Below, piece after piece: positions 21,436 to 35,064 of a DNA stretch of 64,000 nucleotides. The position numbers and the translations under genes were made by a program. Each line of letters starts with the position of its first letter. The first letter of the stretch is position 1. The notes beneath the pieces are model-generated. The model made no database searches. It was not told the DNA's origin and worked only from the letters and a program-made list of their open reading frames with translations. The stretch is from Malus domestica (taxonomy: Eukaryota > Streptophyta > Magnoliopsida > Rosales > Rosaceae): contig NC_091675.1 in the NCBI RefSeq assembly GCF_042453785.1, forward strand, positions 54,784,501 to 54,848,500, written 5' to 3'.

Positions 21436-24343
21436 ATGGCGGCCTCTGCAACTGCAACAATTTCGTTATGCTCTTCATTCGCAACCCATTGCAAAATCTC
21501 GCAAAACCTTCAAACTCTGGCAACCCATTTCAGCTTTCCGTCTCTCTCCTCTTCTTCTTCCCACAAGCTGTCTTCTTGCTCTTTATGGCGACCCACATTC
21601 CCGCTTCTGATCAAGTCGTCGGAGTTGGATTCAGCCGTGGTCGTCGAGGCCGACTTTCAAGGTCCCGAACCAGAGGCCGGGCCCGATGATTCGGAGCCAG
21701 CGGCCTTGCAAGTCGTGGAAACCCCTTCGTCGGATGCCCCAAAACGAGAGCAGCTGTTCGGCGTTGTCATGGTATGCATTCAATTTCACTTCTTTGATTG
21801 TCTTTGTGGTTACCCAGATAAGAATTTTAGCTGATTACATGCTGCTAAATTTCGTTTTTGGTCGTTAATTTGGTGTTTAGTGGTGGTTTAGTGCTGATTA
21901 CCAGTTTATATAGATGACATTTTGGTTTTGTATTACATTTAAGAGAAAAAATTGAAGTCGGGGTTTTCTAATCAGCTCAAAAATTGTTAGTCTTACTACT
22001 GGGGTTGCTTGTGTATGATGCCTAATAGATCGGTGGGCGCCAGTACATTGTCATTCCTGGACGATTTATCTATACTCAGCGGCTAAAAGGCGCTAATGTC
22101 AACGACAAGGTATGATATTCTTCACATTCTTCACTATTCGTTACTTGAATTCCTGTCGTTGTTGCTCCATTTCGGCTTTAGTTTTAGTTGTACGGAATTA
22201 TCTAGCTGTTAATTGTAGTTTTAGTGCAATGCCTAGCTTTAATAGTATCTTTATGCATCACTGTTACTAGAATCACACAACTGGAGTGGTTTTGTTGAAG
22301 TTCATATGCTTTTACTTCTTGGGTTGGATGAGGAACATTCCATTTCCAACGCCATTTCCAGAAATAGGCCTCCAATATTAGACTCGTCAGTTGATTTAAC
22401 CTGTGATATTAGGTGACTTTCGGCTAATCTTACAGCACATCATAAATTGTAGAAACCATTATTAAAACAAAATGTGGATTGGAAATGCTGCAATCAGTCA
22501 TTTCAAGACAAATTGTTAATATGATACATGCAAAAAGTCTGACTAGAAATTTTATGTTGGTGCTTCTTTGAAATAAGCAAGAAGAAGACCTAACAAAGGT
22601 TAGGAGACGTCGGTAGAGTGTAAAGATAGGCAGGAACACTAGTATAGTATTGTGAAAACGTGTATATAGACATATTGGAGTCCGCATTTAGGTAGGCGTT
22701 CTAAAGAGGTAAGGACCCGTGGAAGGCAATCTCATAATTGTTGGAGGACTACCTGCTAGACATATTTAGTGGTCCCTTAATTGATTGGATTGTCTTCGTT
22801 TTGAAGAAGTAAAGTAATCCTTTTGTAGCCAAGTTGCTGCTCCGGCATGTTATATTTGGTTTATAAGAATCCTGGTTGGTCTGTCGTAGTGATAGTTATA
22901 TTTGCTGATTTAGAAGGAATTTATTTTGTAATAATATTCTTGTGATTCCGATTTCAAATTATCAATCACTTGAACAAGGATTTAGTTTATCCAAGCTCAG
23001 TGGTTCCCTACGCCCCTTCCGGCACGAGTCTAATTTTAACCCTATAGAAATGTACTCTTGCTTTACTGGACTTCATGAAAAATTGGAGAATACTGTGGCC
23101 TGGTGGCCTCTAGTTTAGCCTTTAAGGGCTTTGAAATCAGTTATTCTCCCTATTATAAAACCAGTGATGTTATCAGTATTGGATCTTTATTTTCTAAGAA
23201 GTTACCGCTGCTTTGTCCTCAAGGTGTTTAAACTTGATCTTATACAGATTGTTCTCGACAAAGTGTTGCTGGTGGGGACTAAAACAAGTACGTACATTGG
23301 AAAGCCAGTGGTGACAAATGCCGCTGTACACGCTGTCGTTGAAGAGCAGGTAATTCATTACATTATATGGAATCTCTCTCTTTTACCATTGTAAAGAAGG
23401 TCTGTATATTTGTGAATTTGTTTGCGTTTAGTTAGTATCTTTTTAATATTTTCTGTGTCTTATTGTTGCGTATCCTTATGCAGGGACTTAATGACAAAGT
23501 GGTTGTCTTCAAGTATAAAAAGAAGAAAAATTATAGGAGAAACATTGGTCACCGACAGGTATTACCCTCATTTCTTTGTGAACCAACCAGAACATTTGAT
23601 TTTATTCATAAGTGCAATGACTATTCTTTATGTTATCTGTGTAGTTACTTCAATTGACTTGATTTCATACATCGAAGCAAGGAAAGAAAATGAGTTTCGT
23701 TATTAATATGATGATAGAAACTAAACTAGTGCATACATCTATATGCATCATGCATTTTACGGCAATGAGGCTTTGCCTCTCAGTTGGTTGATTACCCTAC
23801 CTTTTATTTACTCTAGTTCAAATCCGAGTCCTATTTCCAGATGTGAGTCTTGAACAAAACAATACTCTAAACCTCGATTTAGTTGACCAGTGGTATCAGG
23901 GTCAACCAGGTACTAACGTGTAGGCTTGGGGAACGCTGTACAATCCTGACAATATTTTCTGGGATAATTTATGCATGAAATAAATGAAGATATGTATCTT
24001 TGTAGTACGAACTGGTGAATCTTGCCGAGTCATCACATGTGATTTGCTGGTACCCCAACCAAAGTCAATTGTTTCGATTTATCGTCGTAGATAGGACACA
24101 ATATTTCCTTATAGTTTCCTGTATGGTTTTCCTCTAATGTCCCCAAGGAGTTTGGTAGTCCTGTATGATAAAAAAGAGAGCTTATATATATGTCCTTGAT
24201 CAATACACATCACTAATCTCCGAATTGCGTATTCCTGTTTTGATGATTTAACTCGTTTGTCATGTATCCAGCCGAATACATGCATAAGGATAACAGCGAT
24301 CACGGGCTACCAAGACTATCCAGCAGTTACTCTCGAGTCGTAG
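21436..24343 (+). CDS. RPL21: Chloroplast 50S ribosomal protein L21
   Basis: Five exons: 21436-21771, 22029-22109, 23248-23349, 23484-23558, 24272-24343; 221 aa. All internal introns are phase 0. The first ~80 residues are Ser/Ala/Thr-rich with few acidic residues, as in a chloroplast transit peptide (PSLSSSSSHKLSSCSLW). The L21 domain starts at EQLFGVVMIGGRQYIVIPGR and includes VLLVGTKTSTYIGKPVV and the rRNA-contacting basic patch FKYKKKKNYRRNIGHRQ, then ITAITGYQDY. Length and exon order fit the plastid-targeted nuclear gene. It would be imported to the stroma to join the large subunit near 23S rRNA. Introns 2 and 4 are 1.1 and 0.7 kb and hold nothing I recognise beyond AT-rich sequence and possible tRNA-like boxes near 23770-23820. 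Translation starts at the first ATG after a short 5'UTR. Confidence 0.97.
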
Positions 24344-25164
24344 GGCTGCATAGGAAGGTTTGAAGGTATGATTCGTGATTGGTTTTGTGCGTCTTGTGAA
24401 ACGTTATGAAGTAATGAATCTTAAATTTCTTTTTTCATAGATTCGTTTTGGTTCTCATTTTGTATGTAAGCTGGTATATGGATCAACGTTCGTTTCAATT
24501 CCACTATCGATTTGTATGTCGTTACTAATTTGACATGATTGCAAGTAACCCCTTCCAAGTTCCTGCACAGGGTTGAAATCATCTCAACCTTCAACAATTT
24601 ACACTGCGGCCTTGTACAAATTCATTATTTTACCACGTCATATCTATTTCTAAGGTTCACCAAGGAGGATTCGACCTTGGGTGGACATAGAGCACAGACG
24701 CTGTGCACAACTCATGTATGCATAAACACACTCTTCGTTTTTTGAACATGCACTTGAGTCTCACATGTGAGGATAAGATGGTCATTTCATCCCTTCCATT
24801 TCATCCCTTCCATAGTCACTCCCCATTCAAAAACAAAGATATCACGAACTGAAATCGCATCCGGGTGCGCAACTGAATTCTTTGATTGAACTACTTCTTG
24901 ATTGATGCTGCTCCTTCCATCTTTTCATTTCGGTTTTAGATTTGGTTTTTGTTTTGGATTTTGATTTTAGATTGATGCTGCTCATCTTCTATCTTGTAGT
25001 TTAGGAATAGAGGTTGAAGTGTTGGATTTGTTATGGGGATTGGGATGAAATGACCATTCATTCTCAAGGATTCATAATCACCATTGACAAATATGGTTCC
25101 AATCAATAAGCACAACAAACTACCAAGACATGAAATTCAACTTTGATAACCCGATTACAAAAGC

Positions 25165-25203
<39 letters not shown>

Positions 25204-25908
25204 ACAGTGGACTCCCACATATGAAAGTATCAAAATACAATGTATCCAAAATAAAATACGAGCACTATCAGGTTTTCTTCTACCATAGGTTCTGATTTTT
25301 GTGGACAAAGCTCTTGCCAGGAGGTTTCCATGGTGCAACACTTTGTTTAGAAGTGGTTGGTGGATGAGGAGGCCATACCAATTATTCGCTTAGCCATCAA
25401 TGTGGCTTTTCAAACACAAACCAAACCTCTTATTTCAGTAAAAGAATTTTCTTATGTACTTTTGTTCCGGACTAGCTTTATTATATTTATCTAATAGATT
25501 AAAAAAATGTGTTTTACAATAGTATTGTTATGAAACCAAATCCTTGTATCAACTAACCTTCTTTAGTTAGTCACCCTTTTGCATGATTTGTTGAATAGTG
25601 AAACCACGCTTAAATCCAAATTTTTTTACCACATGAACTATCTTCCGAATACTTTATGATCACGATGACCATTTATCCGATTAGACATTTCATAAAATTC
25701 TCTCAAATTGAGATATTAAACTGACAACTTTGAAGTTTTAGTTCACTTTCACATCCATTTTAAAGACGAATTAACTGTTTAAGTTAACTATTAAAAAATT
25801 GAAAATATCTATAAATATTAAAAAAAAATTGTATTAAACATTCAAAATGAAGGGGGTGATGTAAAATTGAATTAAAAACCTTTGTGTTAGGTTATTCAAT
25901 ACGGAATT
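24344..25908. other. Intergenic RPL21-RH28, no gene
   Basis: AT-rich 3' flank of RPL21 with short imperfect repeats (CATCCCTTCCATTT near 24783-24812) and a 35-bp A-run at 25168-25202. ORFs are short and unconvincing. Confidence 0.6.
25168..25202. repeat. Homopolymer A run (~35)
   Basis: Uninterrupted A tract. It could be the tail of an old retroposed sequence, but no target duplication was found. Confidence 0.9.
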
Positions 25909-26095
25909 GGATCCCCTCCTGAGCAAATGATGGGGATCCTCATGACCACACAATACGGGCCGTTGAATTTTGATCCAACGGCTACATTTATTATAACTTT
26001 TAGAAAGACTCCATGTTTGTAGCCGTTAGATCAAAATCCAACGGCCTGTGTTGTGTGGTCATGAGGATCCCCACCATTTGCTCAGGAGGGGATCC
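25909..26095. mobile_element. Near-perfect hairpin MITE upstream of RH28 (MITE family B)
   Basis: The left arm GGATCCCCTCCTGAGCAAAT and right arm ATTTGCTCAGGAGGGGATCC are exact reverse complements at the tips. The arms stay closely paired for ~75 bp (GTGGTCATGAGGATCCCC against GGGGATCCTCATGACCAC) around a short AT-rich loop near 26003. It ends 161 bp before the RH28 ATG. Confidence 0.9.
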
Positions 26096-26256
26096 AAATT
26101 TCCATTCTAAACCCTAATGTAGATGATGTGGCATGTCCACGTAGGCCTGCCTCCCTTCTCCTCTCCTCACCAGTCTAAAACCCTACTAGGAGGAGGAATG
26201 CGCATTCGCACCCAAAATCCATAAAACCCCTCCCTCTCACCGCCAATTTTTCAGAA

Positions 26257-29181
26257 ATGGCTGCCGCTTTCGTATTTGAGCCCCCAAGTGACGAAGAATA
26301 TTCCGACGCCGAAGAACAACAACCGCAGGAGGAGGAGGAAGAAGATGAACACGAAGAAGACGAAGAAGCCCTGAAACCCTCGCGAGCTTCTCGCCACTCT
26401 GAGTCCCCGTGGGACTTCGCTTCCTACTCCGAAACAGTCGCCCAAGAACATGCTCGCCGGAGCACCACCTCCGTCGATTTCAAGATCTCCAAAGCCCTGC
26501 AGCAACGATCAGTCCCCGGTGCCGTTGCCCACGACGATGATGGTAGCTCCGAATCCCAATCCGAATCCGAACCCGAATCCGACAAACAGGTCTGTGTCTT
26601 GTTGATTTTACTCAAATTCATTCAATCAATTCAATGGGTATAAAATTACTTAAATTAAGCTATGTTGTTGGTGTTGGTAATTTAGGAAGATTATAAGCCG
26701 GAAGATGATGAAGTAGTTGATGATGCCACTAATGCCGGTGTTGGTAAAAAGCCATTTTTCTCCCCATCAGATGGAACCTCCTTTCATGCAAACTCGTTCA
26801 TGGAGCTCCATTTGTCTCGCCCTTTGCTTCGGGCGTGTGAGAAACTGGGTTATACCAAGCCCACTCCTATTCAGGTCTTGAATCCTGTTACGCTTACAAT
26901 CCATTTCCTGTTGCTTTCATTTCAGTTCACTGAATTTGTTGGGCTTTGTATGTAGGCGGCGTGCATACCATTAGCTCTGAGTGGGCGGGATATATGTGGG
27001 AGTGCCATTACTGGTTCTGGCAAGGTATATTACTTCTCTTTTTGGTAGAGTAACCATTACAGTTAGAGGTGCGGTTTGTGTGTTATTACTTTTAGTGATA
27101 GTCGAATCAAAATTATCTTCGTTCACTTCACAACTGATCTTTCTTTTCATCTCAATCTGTTTAACGCTTTTCTCGGCTTTTTTACACAGACTGCTGCTTT
27201 TGCGTTACCTACTCTAGAAAGACTATTGTTTCGTCCAAAGCGGGTGCCCGCTATTAGGGTCCTCGTTCTCACCCCAGCCAGAGAACTGGCGGTTCAGTAA
27301 GTTTTAGTTCCATATTCAGTTATCTTATTTATACGTTATTGTCGGTTACTGTTCCTTGACTACAGTTTTCTGGACAGTATTGCTTGGTTTTAGGAATAAT
27401 TTCCTTTGTAAAACATCTTTTAGGATCTGTCCTTTTATCTTGTCATTTTAGTTTCAGTCTAACTTTTAACATGCTTTTCAGGGTTCATAGTATGATTCAG
27501 AAACTTGCCCAGTTTACTGATATCAGATGCTGCCTGGTTGTTGGAGGGCTTTCATTAAAGGTTTGATTCACTTCCATTTCTTAATGCCTTAACTGTCAGA
27601 TTCCTGGTTTGAGGTTGGATGCCTGGCATCCCTTGAAACATTAAGTTCCAAGGTAAAATAGCGTACCTCCAACATCCAATTATTATATTCCCTCTATCCT
27701 TGCATAAGTGAGTGAGGTCAAATATTTTAACTCAATATTTGGACCTTGTAGCTAAATGGAAAACCTATGTTACCCCTCCCAAGGGGAAAAAAACATATTA
27801 AGTGAAAGTGAATGAATTATCCACTTGGCATGCATAATGATTTCCAGTCAATTTTTCTTATTAACTTTTTCTCTCATTTCCTTTTTCCAAAAATATTCAA
27901 GCGATGGCATTTTTTTATCAGGCACAAGAGGCAGACTTGAGAACAATGCCAGACATTGTTGTGGCTACTCCAGGACGCATAATCGATCATTTACGCAATT
28001 CAATGTCTGTGGATTTGGATGATCTTGCTGTTCTAATTCTTGACGAGGCAGATCGCCTTTTGGAGGTTGGATTTAGTGCTGAGATTCGTGAGCTGGTATG
28101 CCCTGCCCCCTTCTTGATGCAAGCATGTGAAGAATTGAAATATTTCTGATTGAAAATAATTTAATATTTTTTATATATTAGTAAACAATCTCTAATCATA
28201 AGTTTTTATGCAGATTCGTGTATGCCCCAAAAGGAGACAAACCATGCTATTTTCAGCTACAATGACTGAAGAAGTTGACGAGCTTGTCAAGCTTTCTCTA
28301 ACCAAACCATTACGCCTCTCGGCTGACCCATCTGCGAAACGGCCAGTCACACTAACAGAAGAGTAATTAATTATACCCACTATACCATTTTGCTTTGTTC
28401 AATTTGTATCATTACCTGTAGCAATTTGACTCTATAATAAGGGTATGTATGTTGATGTATGAATTAAATCACCTTTTTGTCTATTGTCATTTTGGATGTC
28501 ATGTAGAGTGGTTAGGATACGACGGATGCGTGAAGTAAATCAGGAAGCAGTTCTACTTGCATTATGTTCAAAGACATTCACAGCCAGAGTGATCATATTC
28601 AGGTTTGTAATATCTCCTTAAACCATTATTGACTAAATAACAAATATTTATTCCGAGTGCCTTCCTCATATTGGCTGATATCTTTTGTTAGTTCTGTGTA
28701 ATGATTGTTTATTTTCTCTGGCAGTGGCACAAAACAGGCTGCACATAGGTTGAAGATTTTGTTTGGGTTAGCTGGGCTTAAAGCTGCTGAGCTTCATGGC
28801 AACCTTACACAAGTCCAGCGTCTAGATGTGAGTAACTTGTGTGCTTAGTAAAGTTTGGTTTTGTGGGTTATTTGTATAATTAGTTAGTGAAGTTTGCTCG
28901 CCTGCTTAGTTATATCTAATGGTAAAGAAGATTGGCAATAACTGTTGGATATCTTGGTAGTTGAGCTTATTTTCCTTTTTATTAATATGTGAAAATCTTT
29001 TCTGTTATTGTTTGTGTAGGCTTTGGAACTTTTCAGGAAGCAGGGAGTTGACTATTTGATTGCAACTGATGTGGCTGCTCGTGTAAGAACTAATCCTAGC
29101 TTCTTTTTTTCTATTTTTTCTGTACATTAGCACTTCCAGATGTGTGTTCTTACTCACTCAGAACTTTGTTCTCGAATTTTG

Positions 29182-29223
<42 letters not shown>

Positions 29224-32200
29224 TTTGTCTCATATTGGACATTGAACCGATTGTTGAAATCACACTAACCTCTTTTACACATATGAAACTGCATATTTTT
29301 ATTGATTTTGAAAATCAAATTTAAAAAGAAGAAGATGTGCTGCTGGCTGACATGCACCATGCGGATTTTTGACTTTTCCATATAAGATTAGCCAAACTTC
29401 ATATCGTTTTCCAACCAGGAATTGATGTCCTTAATAATCTGTTATTGTACTTAACCAGTCCTCTCTGGGTCCCATTATTTTCCATGTATATTATTTTGCC
29501 TTTGTGTATTAGGCGGGGATAGGAGAGAAAGGTGTGGTTGCTGGTCTATGGTCTTTTCTTCCCCTACATCTTGACTCTGTAAAAACTACGAAAATTATGT
29601 TGCTTTATAAAATTTAACAAGGCGGTTTATATTCTGCAGGGACTTGACATCATTGGTGTTCAAACAGTTATAAATTATGCATGTCCTCGTGACCTTACAA
29701 GGTAATCACTGGCCACTCCCACTGTTGCAATATATTCATTTATTCACCTGTCCTACCATTGGCATTTAGAAATAAACTGTTGCTGACTTGTATACCTTAT
29801 TTTATCGTTTATGCATTTATGGTTTGTGCATGTATTTTTCCTCAATCTTATTTGTGCATCTTTGTGACTTCCATCTTGTTTCTTTCCTTGTGCAGCTATG
29901 TTCATAGAGTGGGTCGTACAGCAAGAGCAGGCAGAGAAGGATATGCCGTTACTTTCGTGACAGATAATGACCGATCTCTTTTAAAAGCCATTGTGAGCAT
30001 CATCTTCTTCTGTTGTGTTCTTGGACAAGTGTATTCTTTTCTCCCATTCGTCCTCGAGTACACTAACCCTCGTATTTAATGTTCTCTTATCCAAGTACAA
30101 AAATGATGTTCACGATTTCAAGAGAATCGTTGTTTTAACTTATATGTTCCTTGGGGGAATTCAATTTAATAGGCAAAAAGAGCTGGTTCAAAGTTGAGGA
30201 GTCGAATTGTTGCAGAGCAATCAATTACTAAGTGGTGTCAGATTATTGAGGAAATGGAAGATCAAGTGGCCACAATTCTTCAAGAAGAGAGGTTTGCATT
30301 TTTTCTCTAAATAAAGGTTTTTGACTTAAAGTCTTCCCTTAAAGTAATTAGATTTGGAATATATGCAGGGAAGAACAAGCACTAAGAAAAGCTGAAATGG
30401 AAGCATCGAAGGTATTTATTAACACCAATCCTTCCTTGCTACCTAATTTGTTGTTATCATTTTTGAGAGCACAACAAGCAATCAGAAGGTTGTACAATGT
30501 TGCTACCAACACATTCCTTGGAAAATTGTTGTTGTGTAAACTTATTATTATTATGGTTTAATCTTTGTCACCTTCACTACAGGCTGAGAATATGATTGTG
30601 CACAAAGATGAAATTTATTCACGCCCCAAAAGAACCTGGTTTGTAACAGAAAAGGAAAAAAGGATGGTAGTGAATGCAGATAAGGTAATTTCTTTGTGCA
30701 CCATATTGTTTTATGTTGACATGCATTTGTTTCAGTCACTTACAATTTAGGTGATTTATCTGGTTCATGGATCCCTCAGATTTCCTTGGATTATTTTAAT
30801 ACAGTAAAACCTTTATATAGTCATAGTTTTGGGACCAAGCCAATTTTATTACCAGAGGGAGGTTATTACTTAATGGAGGTGTAACTAAAAAAAAATTTTT
30901 TTTTTTTACTTAGTTATCTTAAATGAACGTTGTATGGGAACAAAGGTTTACATTAGTAGTGAGCGTGTCAATTTCCAAAATGTGGACATTGGAGCAAGAG
31001 AGACACCTAATGGCTGATACATGTATGTATGCAGTGCGATCTTTTATGCCAAAAGTTTGATGCCCAGAAGCTGTAAACGAGAGATTACATGCCTACAAGC
31101 TCAAAGACTTGACATCAACTCTAAAGAATAAATCGTTATCCCGGACAACTTTAGATGAATATTTTTATTTCAATTTTGATTTGTGACATTACGTATTTTT
31201 TGACTTTATCCAAAATTATTACTATGTGGAGGCTTAGTTTTTTTAAGACAGGACCTAAAAACATTATAACTCACTACAGTATGGAGTTTATTCTTATATA
31301 TAACTGGCCCAGATTGGGATTGAACTTTTTTATGACTAATCCGAGGTTATTCCTATAAGAGTACCACTATACTGAGGTTTTACTTTACTACAATAATACA
31401 ATGTAAAAAAAATACATTTGCGATGACCATTGGAAAAGCCCTCAATATGGGGGGCATTGGATAGCATTTGTATTATTCTCTACCTGTTGTGTCCTCTGAT
31501 TACATAAATTTAGTTCCAATACCATATAATGGATGTGGTTCGAAGTATAACTGAGCTTCTCAACCAAAAAAGGCAATATTTGATGCCATTTTCCATATGG
31601 TAAGTGATCTAAAGAAGTTTAATTTGCCATATACCCACTCTTTGATTAACAGAGAAAATCTAAACCTTATTGTTTCTCCTTTGATTTTCAAACGAAGATA
31701 AAGCCAATCATTCCAATTGTTATTGGGCTAAAATATTCTTCACTATTTTTTTTTCCAAAGCTTTTCAATAAAGAAGAGACTGTTTGTATGGTTAGAGGTT
31801 TTTCAAGTCAGCAAACCTTCTCCAATGTATGGTTTTGTTCTTTTACTAGGAGTGAGAAGCACTTAAGCTGCTGTAGATCTTCACTGTAATCCTATTTTCT
31901 CTAGGATGACTTGTTTTCTTTTCTATTCTAAGCATTTTTCTTGAATGGGGGACTTAACAAAGTAAAGGCATGATATCAAAGTTCTTCTCTCTGCTGACAG
32001 GCATCCAATGAAAGTGAAAAGCACCTTGGAAAAGAGGTAATCAGTGCCCAACAAGCTGAAGATTTAAAACTGAAAGAAAAGAGGAAGCGGGAGCGTGAGG
32101 TGATTGTAATCCTGCATTTTCCTTTTCAATTTTTTTATTATAATTCATTTGGGTCAAGTGTGTGACATGACAAGTGTTTGGAGCAGAAAAATTTGCCTCG

Positions 32201-34069
32201 AAAGAAGCGACGGAAATTGGAAGCAGCTAGGGAAATGTTAGAGGAGGAAAATCAAAATGAAAAGTTTGATGTACGTCTCTCTCTCTCTCTCTGACTCTGC
32301 ATATACATATACATACATATATATATATATAATATTTCTGTACGTATTGGATGAAGAACTTTTTGGGGTAATTAGAATTGCCTAAGTGTTCAGGTTTTTG
32401 TCATCTTAATTTTGATTCGTATGTGGGGGCAGTCTTGTATTCCTGTAGCCAGCTTAGGCCACTAAGTCATATATATAAACTGTTTAGTTAAATATTATAT
32501 TATTGTGTTTTAGAGAGAATAATATACATGAACAGAAAAGATATCAGGATGAAGAAATATTTGGCTGGTTGGTGTAGAGGTTTAGTGCAAGATGATTATT
32601 GGTTTTTGTATTACCCTAGTTTCCCAAGTTTCTGTATATGTGGTCTTCTATAGTTAAGGGATTATTCTCTTTCTCATATAGTGTGGGATATGATAGCAGC
32701 CGTAAAATGATTTTGGTTGAGGTTATGTTACAACTTGAGAGGTCTTAGCTAGTTTTGCTAGATGGTGGATTTCTTATCCACTTTTTTGTAATTCATGTAA
32801 TTATTTTAATAAAGTGTTATCGTTTCTTCTCAAAAAAAAAAAATAATAATAAATTTTAGTGTTCATGTAATCTTGTAGCTCAAAATTCTGAAAAGACAAA
32901 AAGAGACAAAACTTTGATGACCATATCCACACACACACATACACACAGATATATATAATGTAATAGCGCAGAGTAATCATTATGTAAGGAACTGCAGGGT
33001 AGTGGAAAAAAGGAGAAGACCGGAACGCCACTTGTTGACCTGGCTTACCGACGGGCAAAAGCCGTGAAGGCTGCAAAGAAGGCAACAGATGCTGGCAAAA
33101 TTGTGAGGAAGACTAGTAAGAAATCTAGTCGTCCCCCCCAAAAAACTCAGTCAAGGACAGAGGAGATGCAGGACCTGTTCCAGAGTGACATGAGTCAAAG
33201 GAGGCAGAACAAAAAAAGTAGTGGAGTCGGAAATAAGAAGTCCAAGAATTCTTTTAAGAGCAAGTCGAGGTATGAAGCACCTTATCTTGTGATTAATCCT
33301 CCTTTCGATTTTGATTTGTATCTTACAGTCTTACTAAGCATTTTTGTGCTGTACATAGACTTTATGTTATAGATTCAGTCAAATTTTTGTGCTGTACATA
33401 GACTTTAGGTCTCGGGTTCGAGACTTGGGAGCAGCCTCTCCATAAATGGGGGTAAGGCTAGCCGACATTCACCTCTCCCAGACCCTGCATAAAGCGGGAG
33501 CCTTGTGCACTGGGTACGACCTTTTTATTCAGTCAAATTTTTGAATGGGCACATATCAGCTAACAAGAAGTCCTTGAGAAAAATACCTGTAGTTTAGTCA
33601 CCTGAAAGTTTTAAAATGAACAAACTTGTAGACTCTTTTTATAAGATGCTTCAGTGCAAAGGTGGCTTTGTTGGATGTGAGAACATCAGCACAGGTGATG
33701 AGACCTAGTCTACACCCTTGTACTACCCCTTATACGCACAAATTTCCTTTTAACTGCTGACCTCGAGCTTGAGCCTTTGAGTGGATCCCTTTGGCTGAAA
33801 TTCTGTTGACGATTGTGGTATAATTCCATAAGCTCTCCTGCTAGAGTTTGTTTTTGGTACAATAAGTTTAAATTGGGAGAATAGCGACTACATGATTTCT
33901 TCTCTATCTCGGTCCTTTATCATGTTATTCTTACTTGTGGTAAATAAATTGTTTAGTACTTGAAAAGCCATTTGCTGATGATTTGGTGATCTATAATCTT
34001 GTCTTGTTTCGTTAAAGGTCAGGCAGTAGGAGTCCTGTAGGTAGGGTTTTAGATAAACAGAAGAATTAA
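26257..34069 (+). CDS. RH28: DEAD-box ATP-dependent RNA helicase 28 type (DDX27/Drs1-like)
   Basis: Nineteen exons: 26257-26589, 26686-26874, 26956-27024, 27190-27296, 27482-27560, 27922-28095, 28214-28362, 28507-28602, 28725-28827, 29020-29082, 29640-29701, 29896-29992, 30173-30291, 30369-30411, 30583-30684, 32001-32099, 32187-32270, 32998-33269, 34018-34069; 763 aa. An acidic N-terminus ([13 protein letters not shown]) precedes the core: Q motif GYTKPTPIQ (to 174), motif I ITGSGKT (to 198), PARELA, TPGR, DEAD (300-303), SAT (331-333), TDVAARGLD, and [10 protein letters not shown] (478-487). A Lys/Arg-rich coiled tail follows ([35 protein letters not shown]). This layout is that of Drs1/DDX27-type helicases of nucleolar 60S ribosome assembly. 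All catalytic motifs are intact. Introns hold an Emigrant-like MITE (intron 15), an Au SINE (intron 18) and CT/TA microsatellites. Confidence 0.97.
29179..29219. repeat. (CT)n microsatellite in RH28 intron 10
   Basis: About 20 uninterrupted CT repeats. Confidence 0.95.
30802..31385. mobile_element. Emigrant/pogo-type MITE in RH28 intron 15
   Basis: Begins CAGTAAAACCTTTATATAGT directly after TA and ends ACTGAGGTTTTACTT directly before TA. The terminal inverted repeat matches the CAGTAAAACCTCTATA end I know from Emigrant/Lemi1-type elements of the Tc1/mariner-pogo group, which use TA target sites. The interior has no full transposase frame, so it is non-autonomous. Confidence 0.8.
33390..33526 (+). 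mobile_element. Au-type SINE, 5'-truncated, in RH28 intron 18
   Basis: Flanked by a 17-bp direct repeat, ATTCAGTCAAATTTTTG, at 33373-33389 and 33527-33543. It contains CTCGGGTTCGAGACTTGGGA (B-box region), then GGGGTAAGGCTAGCCGACAT, AAAGCGGGAGCCTTGTGCAC and TGGGTACGACC with a short T tail, the body of the plant Au SINE as I remember it. No A box lies upstream, so the 5' end is truncated. The TGCTGTACATAGACTTTA stretch at its start also occurs 43 bp upstream. Confidence 0.85.
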
Positions 34070-35064
34070 GAAAGGTCCTTTATCCATTAAATGCACAGTG
34101 AGTATCTTTTGTTCTAACCTATCGTCTGCCATTTATCGGTTTGACATTGAAGTGCATAGAAAACTGTACATTTTAGTTGTTAAAGTAGCTCAAGTATTTG
34201 TATTTCTATTCTCCTCAAGTAAAGGGAGCTTCCATCTTAGTAATAGCGCAAATGGTATCCATCTCTGCTTGTTGAGGTTTCTCCTTTGCTGCTTGTATTA
34301 CCTCAATGCACGAATGATGGAAATTTCGTAATCGATCTTGTCTGTTTTGATTTCTAAACCAGGTACAAGAGGAGATAGCTTCATCAAGCTGGGAATCAAA
34401 ATTCCCCATAATGTGTTGGACATGCAGTGAAAGGGTTGATTGGTTTCTTCAAGTGTTACGAGGGAACATCTGAGCGAGAGCACTACGTAACTGGTAATAG
34501 CATGGTAGGAGGAAAGGAAGAGCGGACTTTTTGCCTTTCATATGCTCAAGGGGATTTAGACTTGTCTAACTTGGCTCCCTGTATTTTAGACGTGAATTTT
34601 ACTTGTTACTTAACAGTTTTCTCAAACTTAACAATTATGACGAACATTGATGATCAAGTTTTGATGAAATTCATTTGATCTTTGGGTGTAGTCTAGTCAC
34701 CATTGTCAACGACATTGCTGTTAGTACTAGTTTGCACCGTAACCGTCACCAAAATAGATGACCTTTGGGCACCGTTGCCACAGTCACCAATATAATGAGA
34801 GTATCGACCCCACGTCGGAAAAAGAAGGGATCTTGCATGTGCTTATAAATAATTGAACTACTCCATGACTTTAATTGATTTTACGATAGAAGCTCAACTT
34901 TCTTCATTTCCATGATGTTTAATCTTTTGTAGAATAAGATTGCATCATTTTATTCATATTTTTGTGTTTAGAAGAATGGGGATGGGCGGCCACAATATAT
35001 ACACTCTAAAGATGTGCCCTATATATTTCTCGTTTGGAAGGATTTTGGTAGGAAGTAGGGGTTA
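34070..35064. other. RH28 3' flank, no gene
   Basis: AT-rich, with only short ORFs that resemble nothing I recognise. It probably contains the RH28 3'UTR and polyadenylation region. Confidence 0.5.

Noticed and set aside
23770..23825. Possible SINE/tRNA boxes (CTCAGTTGGTTG and AGTTCAAATCC) in RPL21 intron 4
   Set aside because: No target duplication or tail could be seen, and the boxes are degenerate.
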